A stretch of 64,000 nt of DNA from Icerya purchasi (taxonomy: Eukaryota; Arthropoda; Insecta; Hemiptera; Monophlebidae): contig CM077116.1 in the NCBI GenBank assembly GCA_039619475.1, positions 30,701,183-30,765,182 on the forward strand, read 5' to 3'. Under the pieces are notes generated by a model, which did not search any database, had not been told where the DNA came from, and saw only the letters and a list, made by a program, of their open reading frames with translations. Shown piece after piece: positions 11,801-25,500 of this stretch. The stretch's first letter is position 1. Each line of letters opens with the position of its first letter. A program made the position numbers and the translations under genes.

Positions 11801-14800
11801 CTGATGGTCGGTGAATATTTTATAAATTGTGCGTTTTTGCGTTCCCATAATTTACATTTATCGGCGTATTCTTCATCAGATTTCTATAGAAAATTTTAAT
11901 TTTTGCTATTTATTTTATTCTCTCTCCTTCCGCTTTTTTATTTATTAACATTCTAAACGAAAATTTTGCTGAATAATATGCCTCGATAATAAGATTTTAT
12001 AGATAACTCCGACGATCCTCTCAAAAATTAAGATCCTGCAGCCAAGCAAGCAAACCCTTTCTTTACAAAAAAATTTCAGTTATGCCGTTGAAATAATGCA
12101 CTTTAAATTTCAAAAACGATCGAAAAATATTGCAAAAGTAGCGATAAAATATGTTATTATTTTTGCGATGATATTAATTTTACCGAGAAAAGAAAAAAGA
12201 GAAAGAATCTTTTTTAATTAGTTTCTTACTTACATTTTACGGCGTTCAACATTGCCTTCCCTTCCGGCGAAAACTTAAATTATCTGAATATACAAAAACG
12301 CGTTATGAACGAGTTTAATTTACAGTAGACGGTTTGTAGCTTTTCGAATTGAAAAATTTCCTTACAGATGCTCCGCGATTATATTTAGTCCTATAATAAA
12401 AAAAAAGGTAGAAAGTATTACGACAATATGTATACGAATTAGAAAAAAAGATTAGAAAACGAAAATTTCATAAATTGAATACCGATGAATTTTACCGTCG
12501 TAGTAGCAGCCCCGTTTAATTAATTGTTACCTTAAAATATTCGTTAATCGAACAAGTTATTTATTGCACTATTAATGACCCCTTGTATTTTTTTTTCTTC
12601 TTCTAAATACCGGTGTAGCTTTTTTCTTTTTACGCGAAGGGCCCCTTTTACACCGTTTTTCTTTCTGCGCAGAGGTAAAGGAAGGGGGGCTTCATTACAT
12701 CCGTCCAAAAACCGAAAGAGCAATCAGTTTAAAATTTTCTTATTCTGTTAGTCCATCTCGTCCCGGAGTTTTATCAGTGATGGGGTTATTTTCGTACAGT
12801 TCCCGTGAGCAAGTGTAATTGCATAAGTTAAAAATTTGAAATTACCGTTCACGCACGCTAAAGAAGTTTTTTCTGTGCGTAGAAACGTGCTGTTTTAGCT
12901 TTATTTCGGTAATACCTTTCCGGAAAGTGGATTATCATAATAATTAGCCGCAGGTATATCAAATTTAAAAAAAAAAAGTGATGATAATTATTAAAATATA
13001 TTTACATTTTCAGAATTTTTATTTAATCACCCTTTTTTTCTAGAAAATTTTATGCGAAAGTACACAATTAATTTTATTCAAAATTAATTGTAATGTAGAC
13101 CGAAATTATTTTTTTTATAATTCTATAATTTTATATACACACATTTTAGAGTTTCAAAGTGGAAAATTCAGCATTTACTCCCGGAGACTATTACTTATAT
13201 TTCACAACTGTAGTAAAGTTAATTTCGTGCCGCTAACCTTTTTACGGCCTTGTATTCCGCAAACTAGCTTAATCGGCGTTAAAAGTCAGATCTCCTCGAA
13301 ATTTTTCCGAAATTTTCCCGTTACATGAATGCTACCGCGGAGTTATTCGGAGAAATAGAAAAAATTGGAAGACAGCCGAAAGCTGTAAACCGCAAAATTT
13401 TGCTTAGTCATGGTTTAAAATGGACGCTCGAATTATGTGACGTTTTTCGTTTTAATTCTCAGATATGAGTCACGTATTGAAATGAATAAATTACGTGACA
13501 TGCTAAGAATGTTGTATTTCCTTTTTTTTTACTTTCTAGTGTTTTGTGATTTTTCCATTTCACTTATTAATGACTCTATTCCAACTCTAAATTACGTACT
13601 GATAATACAAATTTATTTTAGCAGTAAAATTGTCGATTTGTGCTGAACATTTTCATACATTTTTTTCAATGGTACTAATCTTGAAGATGTCACCGAATAG
13701 TAAGATTTCGGTTATCGTAAAATACACGATACACGTTCCTATTTCAAATTATGCTTCAGCTCTTTTTTAAAAAGTAATCGCGAATTCATCCAAACTTCCG
13801 CTTTAGGTTAAATTCTTTTTTTTTTACAATTTTCGTCTTTAACGTAATTTAATTATTTCCAAATTACATGATTCATTAATTTCGTCGTAAATTAGAAACA
13901 AAACTTAATAGCATGTTCGTAGAGTAAAAATATTGTAAATTTACATTCCATTTTTGCCATTGCTCAGGAGTAATCGTTTTTTTTTTGTTTTTTTTTTCAT
14001 TTTTTTCATTTTTTTGTTTTGGTTCTTTCTGACATTTTTTCGACCAAGAAGCAGTTTAATTTTACATTGTTATTGGCTTGTTTCTATCCATTTTTATTTA
14101 TTTATTCCTATTTGCTTGTTTACACTTTTTTTTGCCTTCCCCTCTCCGATGTGGAATACACTTCGCCCCGTACTCGATGATATATTGCCTATTAGTTGAA
14201 AATAACTTTCGATTCAAGGTTATCCGATGTGTTTAATAAATTTCGCCAATTCATTCGCTGTCAAAATGACGGGATACAAACGTATTCTTTTTATATACCA
14301 GATTAAAGAAAAAAAGCTTGCTTTTAGTTGTTTACATTTTTTTTTTCCTTAAAAAACTGTATTCGCGATATTTTTTATTCTAATTGATTAAAAAATTCCA
14401 ATTTTTCGCTAGTCGCATGAATGAATAAATAAATGAATAAAAGGTATATTTTGAAATTAATATAGATGAATTTAATTAGGCTGTACAAGAAAAAATATCA
14501 AAAAAAAAGGAAAAAAACTTATTTCGGATGGTATGTAGGTGTATATTATTAGCGGCAAATTCCGATTTTCTTCTCTAAGGCAGAAAAATGTCGAAGTGGA
14601 ATTAACAAAATCGCAAATAATACAAAACAAAAACGAATTAATTTAAAAATTAAGGAAAAGAAAATTTATATTTAAGTTTCGACAAAGAAAATATGTGAAC
14701 AACAGATGTGTGCGATGCAAAATTAATTCAAAAAATAAATAAATAAAAAGGATTAATGTTACATTAATGCAGTGCCTTCGTCTTGTAATCAAAAAATTAC

Positions 14801-16029
14801 TACATTAAATACGCTTCTTAGTGTAACTCGCTAATATCGAAGAAGTATTCGCAATGCGCAACATAAAACAAATTCAGATCATCAAATTGGAATTCAACTA
14901 TTACTCGAGCACCAACAGATCAACTGTGGTGCACATTAAGCATTTTCCTCCACATTTTCAAACAGAGCATTTCAGATTTCTGTGCCGACAAACTAAAAAA
15001 TGTCCCTTTAGTCGAATTAACTTCGCTTTTTTTTTTTGGAAAAGTATTGGCAGATTTCTTGCTTTTTTTCTAATTTTTGCTTTGGTACTTTGCCGAATGA
15101 CTCGGAAGTAGTAGAGAATTCGCCACTGATACGCACATATTTGCATACAGGTTGATAGTAGATATATTTGTAGTTTTCTGAGAGAGGCTTAAGTTGTTTA
15201 ATGCGAAATACGATATTAAGAATTTTTAGTAATAATGTAAATAAATTCGGGAGAAAAAACTCCTAAAAAAAAACAAAAAAAAAACAACTATTTTAAAAAT
15301 AATGAAAATCTTGTATCGGATAAGTGTGACTATTTCAGTTTCGAAATCGTCTTCGTTAATGTTTTTCGCAATATGCTGAAAATCAGGTTTTTATAATGAT
15401 TACATTAACGTCGAATCAATATTGAGGGAAAAGCAAAGCGAGCTAAATAAAAGGCTATAAAAAAGAAAAAATATCACGAGCCTTTTTAGTATAGAGGCGC
15501 TTTGAAATCATTTTGGTTTTTCGAATTGCCGAATAAAGTGATCTCCGAAGAACCGATTTCCAGCCTGTGGGGGCAGTTATACCCGCGAGATGATACCAAG
15601 TTGTAGAGCGATCAGTTTTACCCGTCACGTAAATCTCCATAGACGCGTTTTTTTTTTTTTTATATCATTGTTTTATTCACGTTGAAGCACGAACGCAGTT
15701 GACGACGGCGGGCGTTGCTCTTACATGATACTTCCCCGATACTGGTTTTCACTGAAATTTCTCACAAGACCAAGAACACTACTATTACATAATAATAGAG
15801 ATGAGTTTATCAGTGTAAAAGCCAGCTTTACCGCTCACAATGCTCATCCTCAATGCTTTATATTTATCTTCTCTAATAGGCGGCGCCGTTAAGCCATTAA
15901 TCCTTAACTGAGCAAATATCTAAGGAAAAAAGATAATCGATTCGCTTTTGAAGGGGGTTACACGGGAAAATGTAGCATCAAACTTAAATAATTACCGAAA
16001 AAATAATAAACTACTTGCCACTTGCCTCC

Positions 16030-16060
<31 letters not shown>

Positions 16061-16874
16061 GTGTATTTCCTACAAACAATAATTATACGTATTAATTTTA
16101 ATCCGAATTTCTCGTGTTTGCAATAGTTTTAAAAGGGTTTGTTTGAAACTCATTCGGCGATGTCTCTGTATAACGCTTTAAGTAACCTTTAAATGTGTTT
16201 CATTGTTACGCCCAATTAAAAGGAGATTTTTATCGTAAAGTTCGTTATACAAAAACTTGCGTAAAATGCCGTTTATTTAAGTGGAAATTTTTTATTAAAC
16301 TCATGTTGAAGTTGTGGTCAGTTCGTTTGCCAGATTAATGAATGGTTTCTGTTCCAGTTTGTTCGCTTATTACGCTAATTAATCTTTTTAGAGTTTTTTT
16401 TTTTTTTTTAATGATACTCGTTTTCGCATTTGCATCTGAACCGTGATTTGACCGATTTTTTATTTAGTTCACTATCTTCGATCAAACTGAAATTTTATTT
16501 AAACGATTTAAAAATGAAACGTGTTAAATAACGGCCGATTTGTAATAAACATCGAGGTGATGCACAGAAAAGAGATATCGTAAAATACGATGAAGGGGTA
16601 AGTTGTAATGTGGGGACGAGCGTAATTTAAAGGTACCGCACGTGGGGAATCTGTTGATTGGCGAGGGAAACCGTTGACGAGGATGGCGAATAACGTTATA
16701 ACATTTGCTAGAATTTGACATTGCGTAATAATGAATAGCTCGCGTAAATCGTCGAACAGATAAGACGATCGCGTTTGAACTAGGTGTTGGATCTTACATA
16801 CTTTACGCTGCGTTTTCTGCGCTATTCTTATTTTAATTTGTAATACATTTCTTTCGCTAATTTCGTACAAAACA
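8825..16874. other. AT-rich intron or intergenic DNA, no gene seen
   Basis: Probably the beginning of the intron after the PH exon. It holds poly-T/poly-A tracts and a C-rich run at about 10088-10105. Open frames here are short, low in complexity and overlap on both strands; none shows a domain motif or convincing splice signals. Confidence 0.5.
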
Positions 16875-16952
16875 TCGCGTGAATTTTATTTATCGCGTGA
16901 ATTTTATTTATCGCATGAATTTTATTTATCGCGTGAATTTTATTTATCGCGT
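16875..16952. repeat. 18-bp tandem repeat, about 4.3 copies
   Basis: The unit TCGCGTGAATTTTATTTA starts at 16875, 16893, 16911, 16929 and 16947 (last copy partial). One copy has CATG instead of CGTG. Confidence 0.95.
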
Positions 16953-18082
16953 AAACGTATTCCAGCTTCGTTATAGCTCAACCGATTTTGCGCTAGAGGT
17001 AATTATTAAAATTATCCGATTCGTCGTAATTTTTCGCTGCAATTGAGAGCACATTTCTCGAATATTCGCCTAAGTATTTCTCCTGGTAGCCGAGTTATTT
17101 TGCTCGCATTGTGCATCGTTTCGTGAGAAATTACGCGATATATTTTAATTTTCATATTCACATTCGTCATTGTCATTGTGCGGCATGCTTTGCTACATCG
17201 CCACTCACAAACACAATATATCATCTTTCTACTTTGCGCTTCAGCTTTCTCTGTTCCAATTTGTTCCGCTCGGAGAGTCACACAACAGTTATCATCTGTG
17301 TATGGTCTTTTTCTTCCCTGGAACCTTTTTTATTCCTTGTTCGTCGCTTACACCGAAATATATTTCAAATGTGTTTAGTTGCTTGTTTGATTACGTATGC
17401 CCTGTCCTCTAAAACTGCGAAGGTCTTTAAAAAAAGCGTGTAATATTTTTTTTAAATTTTCGATGCGATCAATTTCAGATTACATTCGAATCTTTTTACA
17501 GAGCGCTTGCTCGAAAACTCTGACAAAATTAATAAATAAAAAGGTGCGCCACGCACTTGTCGCGGCGGAAAATTTGGCAGTGTAAAAAGTCGTCGAGCAG
17601 ATAAGTGTGTATCTCTGGTAATTAAGTATTCTTCCCGGGCAGTTCGAAGAAAAAATCACAACCAGAAGTCACAGTCGGAACCGGATAAATTATCGATATT
17701 ATTCAACCTTTTCATTTGAGCTCTCTAATACGCATCATTAAATCTCGATATTTGTACATGTTGGGCATGTTTTGAGGGAAAAAATATAGTAACAAGAGGG
17801 CAGAGCAACCGGTAGTAGTATCTAGAGGCAATGGTTAACCCCGATTTATTCTAGATGCCTGCAGAATGATAGCTAATGCGCTTCCTACGACTGAGTAGAA
17901 AAACATTATCGAGATGAACTGAAGCCGTATCATCGATTTAGTCTGCGACGTTATGCACTGCTGCAAATTTTTATGTTAAACAGGAACATATATTGAACGA
18001 AAAAAATGAGTCTTTTGATATTTCTTTGTTTATTAAAGAATCTTTTTCCATTCTGTTTGTTAAATATAGAAACATAATAAGT
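16953..18082. other. No gene supported
   Basis: Several overlapping open frames occur at 17111-17585 on the + strand and one on the - strand. They are in conflicting frames, F/L/C-rich, and lack recognisable domains. I treat them as chance. Nothing else is seen. Confidence 0.4.
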
Positions 18083-18260
18083 TATAATAATAATCAATTA
18101 TAATAAACAATGTGAGAACAAAATAAATTTCTTACTTAGTAACATTTTCGGGCATAACCCATTATCAGTTATAGCTGATGATGGGTTATGCTCGAAAATG
18201 TTACCGAGTAAGAAATTTATTTTGTTCTCACATTGTTTATTATAATTGATTATTATTATA
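18083..18260. repeat. Long foldback palindrome (80-bp arms)
   Basis: Arm 18083-18162 is the reverse complement of 18181-18260 with only three differences visible. The 18-bp centre contains a further ATCAG/CTGAT mini-hairpin. Transcription in either direction would give a nearly perfect hairpin; two of the three differences leave G-U pairs in the + strand RNA. It could be a foldback MITE, a head-to-head duplication or a hairpin-RNA source. No protein is encoded. Confidence 0.9.
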
Positions 18261-18466
18261 TCAGTTATTATATTTCTTTCTTTGTTTGTTTGGAGATGAA
18301 CATATTTGCATTTTTAAATTCAATCGTGTTTAATACTGATTTTCAACTTTCGCTCTAGTCGTAGGGTTTAATTTTCTCTTCCAAACGAAAATCTTTCATT
18401 TATAGGAAGTCACACATTGTCGTAACTGAAAATAATTAGTTAATACTTATTTCGATTAGAGTCAAT

Positions 18467-18470
<4 letters not shown>

Positions 18471-18511
<41 letters not shown>
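18471..18511. repeat. (TAA)n microsatellite
   Basis: About 13 TAA units within AT-rich DNA, 210 bp after the foldback palindrome. Confidence 0.9.
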
Positions 18512-20789
18512 TTAACATGATCGATTAAATTTTTTTGTATAAGAAGTTTCTAACTAGTTATAAATATTTTATTTGACTAGAACCGCAATATGATGCTACA
18601 AAAGTGTGTCTCATTTATTTTGGTCGTGTGGAGGCAGTAATGCAACACGAACTATTTCTAATAAATGTAAATGTATGATATATTTGCTGAAATAACATAA
18701 CGGAATTTAATTTTTAATTCTTGTTATAATGTAGTATTTAAGTTTTGGTCTTATCATACATTTTTATAAGTAATATACGATATTAAAAGAAATTCAAAGT
18801 TTTAAGAACAGAGTTGATCGTTTCGATAATTAAAAAATAAAAACTTCTTTAGAATAGCAGCAGCTTTTAAATCAGAATTTTTGTTAAAACCGCGGTTGGG
18901 CGGGGGGGGGGTGCACCAACAATTTTACTATGTAATAATGATAGCTCGCTTTTATTAAAAATTTACCAATACCCCAAAAAGAACAATGGAAAAATGTACG
19001 CTACACCGTGATTTGTTTTTGGCGGTATTTTAATGAGTTGCCTCCGATCAGGCGCTAGTCGTGCTGTTTCGCTTTTAATCGCAGCCCCGTTTGATTATTT
19101 ATTCTTTTACAGTTTAGCATGGTGTGTGGGTTTTGCTTTTGATTTTTTCGGCTGTAGCCAAAAAAGAAAAAAAAAAAAAACAAAAAACAACGTAATAAAA
19201 TTATTTTTCCTTCATTAAATTTTCGCCAGTTGGTGTGTGGCGCGGTTTAATGCATGATGGGAATTTTTTCTGCTGTTAGTTTTGGTGCGCGCGCGTTAGT
19301 TGGTCATCATTTGCGCCATGATGAATGGAGGGCCAATTTAAATGTATTTTAATAATTGCCCAAATTTCGTTGTTTTTGAAGCTGTTCCGTTATTTTTTTT
19401 CTCCCTTTCCCGATCACCCTGCCACCCATCTGTGAAATCGCGAAAGGAAATTGTGAAACTGTTGCTATAGTTACTGAACAGTCTGCATGACTGTGTTTCT
19501 CTGTCGGAATTCTACCCTTTACATTTCTTCGATTCGGATGGAGTAGGACGGATAGCTCGGTCCTGTCGCGCGCTGCCTTTTGCACGTAAAGCGTTACACG
19601 CTTCGTTTAGTTACATGTTGCGCTTCGCAAGGAAAGGACTCCAACCCACACACAGATAAATAAAAAAGTTGTTCTCCTCAGTATTACCACCGTTGCCGGG
19701 AGCAGCTTCCTCTCGTAATAAGTGTTCGTTACCGCGACTCCTCGGCGTGTTTCTTTGTGGGTGTAGCGTGTACAATTTTTCGTCTACTCGTCGTCGGGTT
19801 TCGTTCGGTTGTTTTTCCATATTAACATTGTTCACATAGTTATACGGAATTGCCTTCATTAATCACAGTTTGATGGAAAGAGCGCAAGCTCCATTTCTCC
19901 TAGTATCCAAAGTGAGTGAATTAATCCGCGACGAGCGATATAAATAATTAATATAGAGCGTACGTTTAAAAAGACTGTACAGTGTATGTTTCTTTTTTTT
20001 TTTTTTAACTTTCTCGTACGACTCTCTTCAGGTATAGAGAGGAGATGTTAAATCGAAAGAAGACAAAAATTAAAGTATAATTAAAAATTAGAATGTCAGA
20101 AGCGTTTTTTTTTTTTTTTGTTTTTTTTTAATAATTTGACCTCGTCAAGTTTGTGAGCACATTAACCCAGCGCTTAATTTCTGGTACATTTTCAATAGTA
20201 GCATTCAAACTCGAATGAAACACTAGGAATCAACTATACGCTACCATTGCTGACTGAGTGTCCAAGAAAATATTTTCGGTTAGGTAATATACAAAAATGT
20301 AAAAAATTTCTGATGTTACACATTTTCTCATCTTTGATGGTTTTTTTATAACTTTTCTTCGTTTTTTCTCAAAAGCGAGTAGCGTAATGCCGATAGATGA
20401 AAAATTAATTTAATTTATTTTAATTTAATAAAGAAATGTAAATTACACAGTCGTGCTAACGTTTACTAGTAGTACACGCGTTCCTATTAATCAACTGCAA
20501 AAGGAATCGTTTAAAATAAGTTCGAAACTTTTACTATACTTGTGTTGTTAAAGGCAGATTCTAAATTGTTGCCTTCTCGACACCGCACTATTACTTTATC
20601 TCTAGAATGGAATGATGTTTTTTCTCGACAAAAAATATTATTTGTGTAATAAAAGTCGTCGATCTTTGTTAATTAAAAACGGCGTAGAAACCGCTTAACA
20701 AAGAGCCGCTTAAATGGTCGAACTTTTTTGGAAATAACAAGCTCGCGAAGCAGCCGTAGAATATCGCTCTTTATGTAGCGTCGAGTGAA
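18512..20789. other. No gene supported
   Basis: Base composition becomes more GC-balanced from about 19000 to 19900. Moderate open frames on the - strand at 19349-19585 and 19611-19859 have no recognisable motif. A G-run lies near 18900. Poly-T tracts near 19990 and 20107 could be remnants of retroposon tails. I see no exon I can defend. Confidence 0.4.
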
Positions 20790-21340
20790 GAATGTTAACA
20801 TCCGACGTCCTATCCCTGCATCCAGTTGGGCTTCTGAATCGCAGCGCATTCTGCCCGGGAGCGTCCGCAGAAATCTTTCGGAACTTGCTGCCTCTCGCTT
20901 ACGACTTCCACATTAATCTCGCGCTTTTCCTTTCCGGAACACACCGTTCGCCGCTCTCATCCGCTTTCCGCCGCCCCTCCTAATTACACCCCATCCGAAA
21001 CGTAACCGACCAACCACCAACTGTGCTCGGCGCGGCCCTTCACCTGTCGGCCGATCTGGACGCCGGGGCCGGTCGTACTTGGAAAGAAAATTCAGCAGCA
21101 GCCGAGCATTATTGCTCGCTAAAGTCTTACGTCGTTCGCACCTGGATGATGTTTAAATACCGCTCGCATGCTGCCATTGTCCTCACCGCGTTCGCCCGTC
21201 GCGCCCTTAAACACAACCAATATCATCCCGCTCGCGAGTACTGTCGCCTCGTCGTAGTAGCTGGCCGATTTCGCTTTGGTCCTACCCACCGTCGCGCGTA
21301 CTCTTCACCGCCCATCACCACCGTGCACATTAATCGGTAA
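20790..21340. promoter_or_regulatory. GC- and CpG-rich island, possible promoter or first exon
   Basis: About 550 bp stands out from the AT-rich surroundings by high GC and frequent CG dinucleotides. The + strand is open at 20792-20983 and 21023-21340. The second frame ends beside a possible GTAATA donor, but the translations show no domain and GC-rich DNA is open by chance. It may be a promoter, an untranslated first exon or an enhancer. Which gene it would serve is unknown. Confidence 0.35.
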
Positions 21341-22905
21341 TACGTAATATTTAAAGATTTTCTTCGGTAATTTTTTTCTCGACGACATACTTAAAATTAC
21401 TATTCTAGTAGTTTAAAAGGAATTCGCGTGAAATCGCATATTCTCGTTTACATCATACTAAATTATTAACGAATTTAATTACAGTAAAATTAAACGATCG
21501 TTCGTGTTTCTTAATTCGCTCGACATTTAAACTTCCTCCGGCAATGTTTTGTTTGTATTCGTTTTATTTTTGCTTTTTACACTATTGAAAAATGCCCAAA
21601 AGTTATATAAAATCCAGATCAGTCCTAATTTGCTTATTTCCCATCTCATATGTTAGAATTACAAGTGCCGTTAATTTTTCTTTATGCCTTTTAACCAGTT
21701 AAATCTCAATCGCGCGCTCCATGTAAGAAAATATTCAGCTGCTGTCCCGAAAAACATATAAAGAAAAACTCGTCGACCACTTTAGGCTGCGTATAAAATC
21801 ATTTGGAACTAATATTTACCTTTTTGTTTTCTGTCGGAGTATCATAAAAAGTTCTTTCGTTCTTTTTAAATGAATTAAAATTCCCTTGCTTCAAGTGCCT
21901 ACACTCTCTTTTATGTCGTTTATAGGGGGAGGGGGGGAGGGGGGGAAAGAACATATAAAAGTAAGTAAATTTTTATTTATTTATTTTGATTCGGTATACT
22001 CAGTTCCGGATTTAATTTAGTTTTTTGTTTTCTAAATTGGCAGATTTTTTTTATTGTTTATTCTATTTTTTCCCATAAGTTGCCCAAAACATCCGTTTGT
22101 TTTATTGTGCTACATTCCTGTGACAACGTTCACGAGATTAAAGGTCTCGCTTTTTGTCAAGTATTCAGTTTATATTTTATAGGTATAAATACATACATAC
22201 ATACATACATAGATACATAAATACATATATATAGGTGTATATATATATATGTATATGTATGTATATATAAAAATAAATGTATATTATGTGCACGAGCGCG
22301 ATTCGAAATTAAAAACTTATAGTTTAGCCGGAGGTGATAGCTCGCAGAATTTTTTTTAATTTTTCAATTGTTTAATTTTTTAAGCAGCAATTAATACATA
22401 ATTGGAGGTTTTGAAAAACAGTGTAAACGTAATCACTTACATCCATATTATTCGCAGTTTCTATGTCCCTTTCCTCCACTGCATCCTATTCTTTAAGTGA
22501 CCGGAATGAGGAAAATGTGAAAGCCGAATGGAAAGAAGACCTGCGTGGTATCTTTTTTAGGTAGGATAAGAATTTAGTAGAATCGGGAAAGGAAAATAAA
22601 TAATGTTAAATTTCATATTATACACTGCCATTTGAAACTACGAATATAAAATAGAGTCGTTATTACTCCCAATATGATAAAAATAAATTACGTAAACGCA
22701 AAAAAAAGCAACAAAAAAAACGAAATAAAACAAGTATACTTGACGACTAGTTGGAATAAGTTTCGGACAAGAATGTGATTTTTGTGTTTATAATTTGCAT
22801 GATATTTCTATGCACCACCTACAGTAAAAATAAATGCGAGCAAATCATTTTCATAAAAATTGTGTAATCAAAAAGAAAATACGGTTTTCGATTAAATATT
22901 TATTT

Positions 22906-22908
<3 letters not shown>

Positions 22909-22952
<44 letters not shown>
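22909..22952. repeat. (TA)n microsatellite
   Basis: About 22 TA units; open frames through it read as poly-Ile/Tyr and are artefacts. Confidence 0.95.
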
Positions 22953-22959
<7 letters not shown>

Positions 22960-25425
22960 AATATGTGTAGGGACAAAAAAAAAGAAAAAAACAATAACCG
23001 CTTTAATTTTACTAATTTAAATCTAGCTGTAATTGTGTCAGATAAACTTAATTTACCGGTAATGTAGTAAATTCATTTGACATCACGGAAATACCGGCAA
23101 TCTTTAGGAGAGTATCGGAAAATAGTTATCGGAGATTGATAAATTTCGTACGATATACTGAATAGGAGATTGAAAATGAACCGCTTTGACTTTTCCGAAA
23201 ATGCGGTCTCCTAAGAGGCAAAAATGCTACAGATATTCTTCTGTTGCGTATTCGTAGAAGCACACTTTTTAAGTCGACGTAGTTTTAAATATTTATCACA
23301 TATACAAAATATAGAAGGAGAGAAGTGAAACCGAAATATTTATATTGCGAAATCACCGTTTTTCCGTTGTAGCATCATTACCATGTTTTCAACTTCAGTC
23401 GGCCTACAACATAGCACTTAAAGTAAATAGAATTAAAATAGAAAAAGCCATCGGTTAAGCGAACAAGGAGATAAATCTTATGAAAAATCGGGAATTGTGG
23501 CCTACGCGCGAGTCGATATTTTTCTGATTTACCAGAGTGAGTTTTGCCCATTTAATTTTTGGTTTATCGATTAAAAACACGTGATGATTATAAGTGGAAA
23601 TAATTTTTCTTTCAAACTTCCATTACAATAATAACGGAGGTACTCTTTTGAATTGTGTTTTAAAAATTGATAGCGACTGAATACGGAGAAAATGTTTCAA
23701 AGTCCTTTTTCATTATGCAGCGGTGAAAGTTTTCCACCACTATCGCGTTCTGTAATCAGAATCGTAACTACTATTTGGACGAATAAAACTTATAATAATA
23801 AAAATTTAAGTATTTCATAATTTATGTTTTCCGACAAAAAACGGCTTAGCGAGAATATGTATAACTTTTTGTACTATTAAAAAATGAGAGACTGCACTTT
23901 TCACAAATTACGCAAATATTTCGTAATCGCGACGAAATTTTCGTAATTAATAAAAAAATTTCAAGGTGAAATTTTAACGTGGCAATTAAATTAGATTTTT
24001 TTCATTAGCGCGTAATCCGTATTCTATTACCGAGTATTTTTCTCGAACTATTTACTTTGATTTGGGTTAACAACTCGTTGATAGGAACGGTGATTTAAAA
24101 TTCTTACAGATCTGCTTTTACATTTTTAAAACAGTTCATTAAAAAACAAAAAAACAAAAAAAAAAAAACAATTTCAGTTGAAAATAAAATTTAGAACTTT
24201 AATAATGTATTTTTGTTTCTTCGTCGCATCATTAATTGTCGCAGTGTAACCAACGCACTTATCTGTTCGGAAATAACGATTTTTCTATAAACTATCTGCA
24301 CTGAGAACGCTCTGAACATAATCGTTGTTAACATGTAAGCTTAAATATCCATTCGTCAAATGCCATTAGTGGCCCTTCATTATAGCGAGTTTGCAAGTAG
24401 CTAAGCTGGCACCACCTCTGTAAAGGTTACATCAGAGTACGTTTCATATTCGTTTGTATAATTTTTCGGGACTTCATTACATCCGCTATACAGCACGCAG
24501 TTTAATGCATATTTCATTTATCGAATTTTCCACTTCCTTTAAAGTGTCCGCGTTAAGCGCAGATCCTAATTTCATATTTAATTTCTTCACTAATAAAATA
24601 ATTATATTTCTGTTTTTTATTTCTCGTTTGTTTTATCCAAACCCACTACAGTTGAAATTGGAAACATGTAATAATTCCTAGAAAGACTTCGCGGTTCTTC
24701 TATTTGCTGTTCTTCGTTTCAACGTCGATCACATCGTTAAACAGGATATCAACCTCGAACAAGTGTGAAGTATATTATACTAGATTTTGGTTATAATTAA
24801 GTGAATCGAGCTTGTTATATCAACTTGTATTATATCTATATCCTCCAAGTGAATGAAATATAAGGCTCGTCTTGAAGGTATAGTTGTTGTTCCTATTGCT
24901 GGTCGAAAACACCTTTCCTTTGCAAGACACACGCTCTAGCCCTCACAAAATAAAATTCTGAGAATTTCCTACTGTAATATTAATTCGACGGCGCTTTGAA
25001 CGAGAAAAAAGGGGGGCTAATGTGTTTTTCTCTATTTCTCCGCTTCGAAAATTTGAAATTTAATTTTACCGAAATGAATATCTGCAATTTTATTCGTTTT
25101 TTATTGTTTACCATTTTAAACTTTCGATAATTCTTTCCACAACGGCTAATACTTCCTTTCCTGTGCGATGCTCCACTTCTGGATTAATATTTTCGTTTTT
25201 CTTTCCCGAAAAAAAAAAAAAAAATACAAACAGAATTTATTACTGCGATATCTTCGAGTTTCCGCGAGTCAGTCATTTAAAACTCGAAGGATAAATTTTA
25301 TTTATTTATTATTATTATTTTCCCTTTTTCTCGCTGAAGATTTTTTTTTTATTATTATTTTCCCTGGGATAAATAATGAAGGAGATGAAAAATGAATCAA
25401 TTGACGAAGGTTTTTCTTGGCGCGT

Positions 25426-25426
<1 letters not shown>

Positions 25427-25497
<71 letters not shown>
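25427..25497. repeat. (TA)n microsatellite
   Basis: About 35 uninterrupted TA units. Open frames on both strands through it are artefacts. Confidence 0.95.

Positions 25498-25500
<3 letters not shown>

Noticed and set aside
17111..17585. Cluster of overlapping + strand open frames
   Set aside because: Four frames overlap in different phases with F/L/C-rich sequence, which is typical of chance openness.
21023..21340. 105-codon open frame in the GC-rich island
   Set aside because: GC-rich DNA rarely contains stops, the composition looks non-protein-like, and no domain is visible; kept only as a possible regulatory island.
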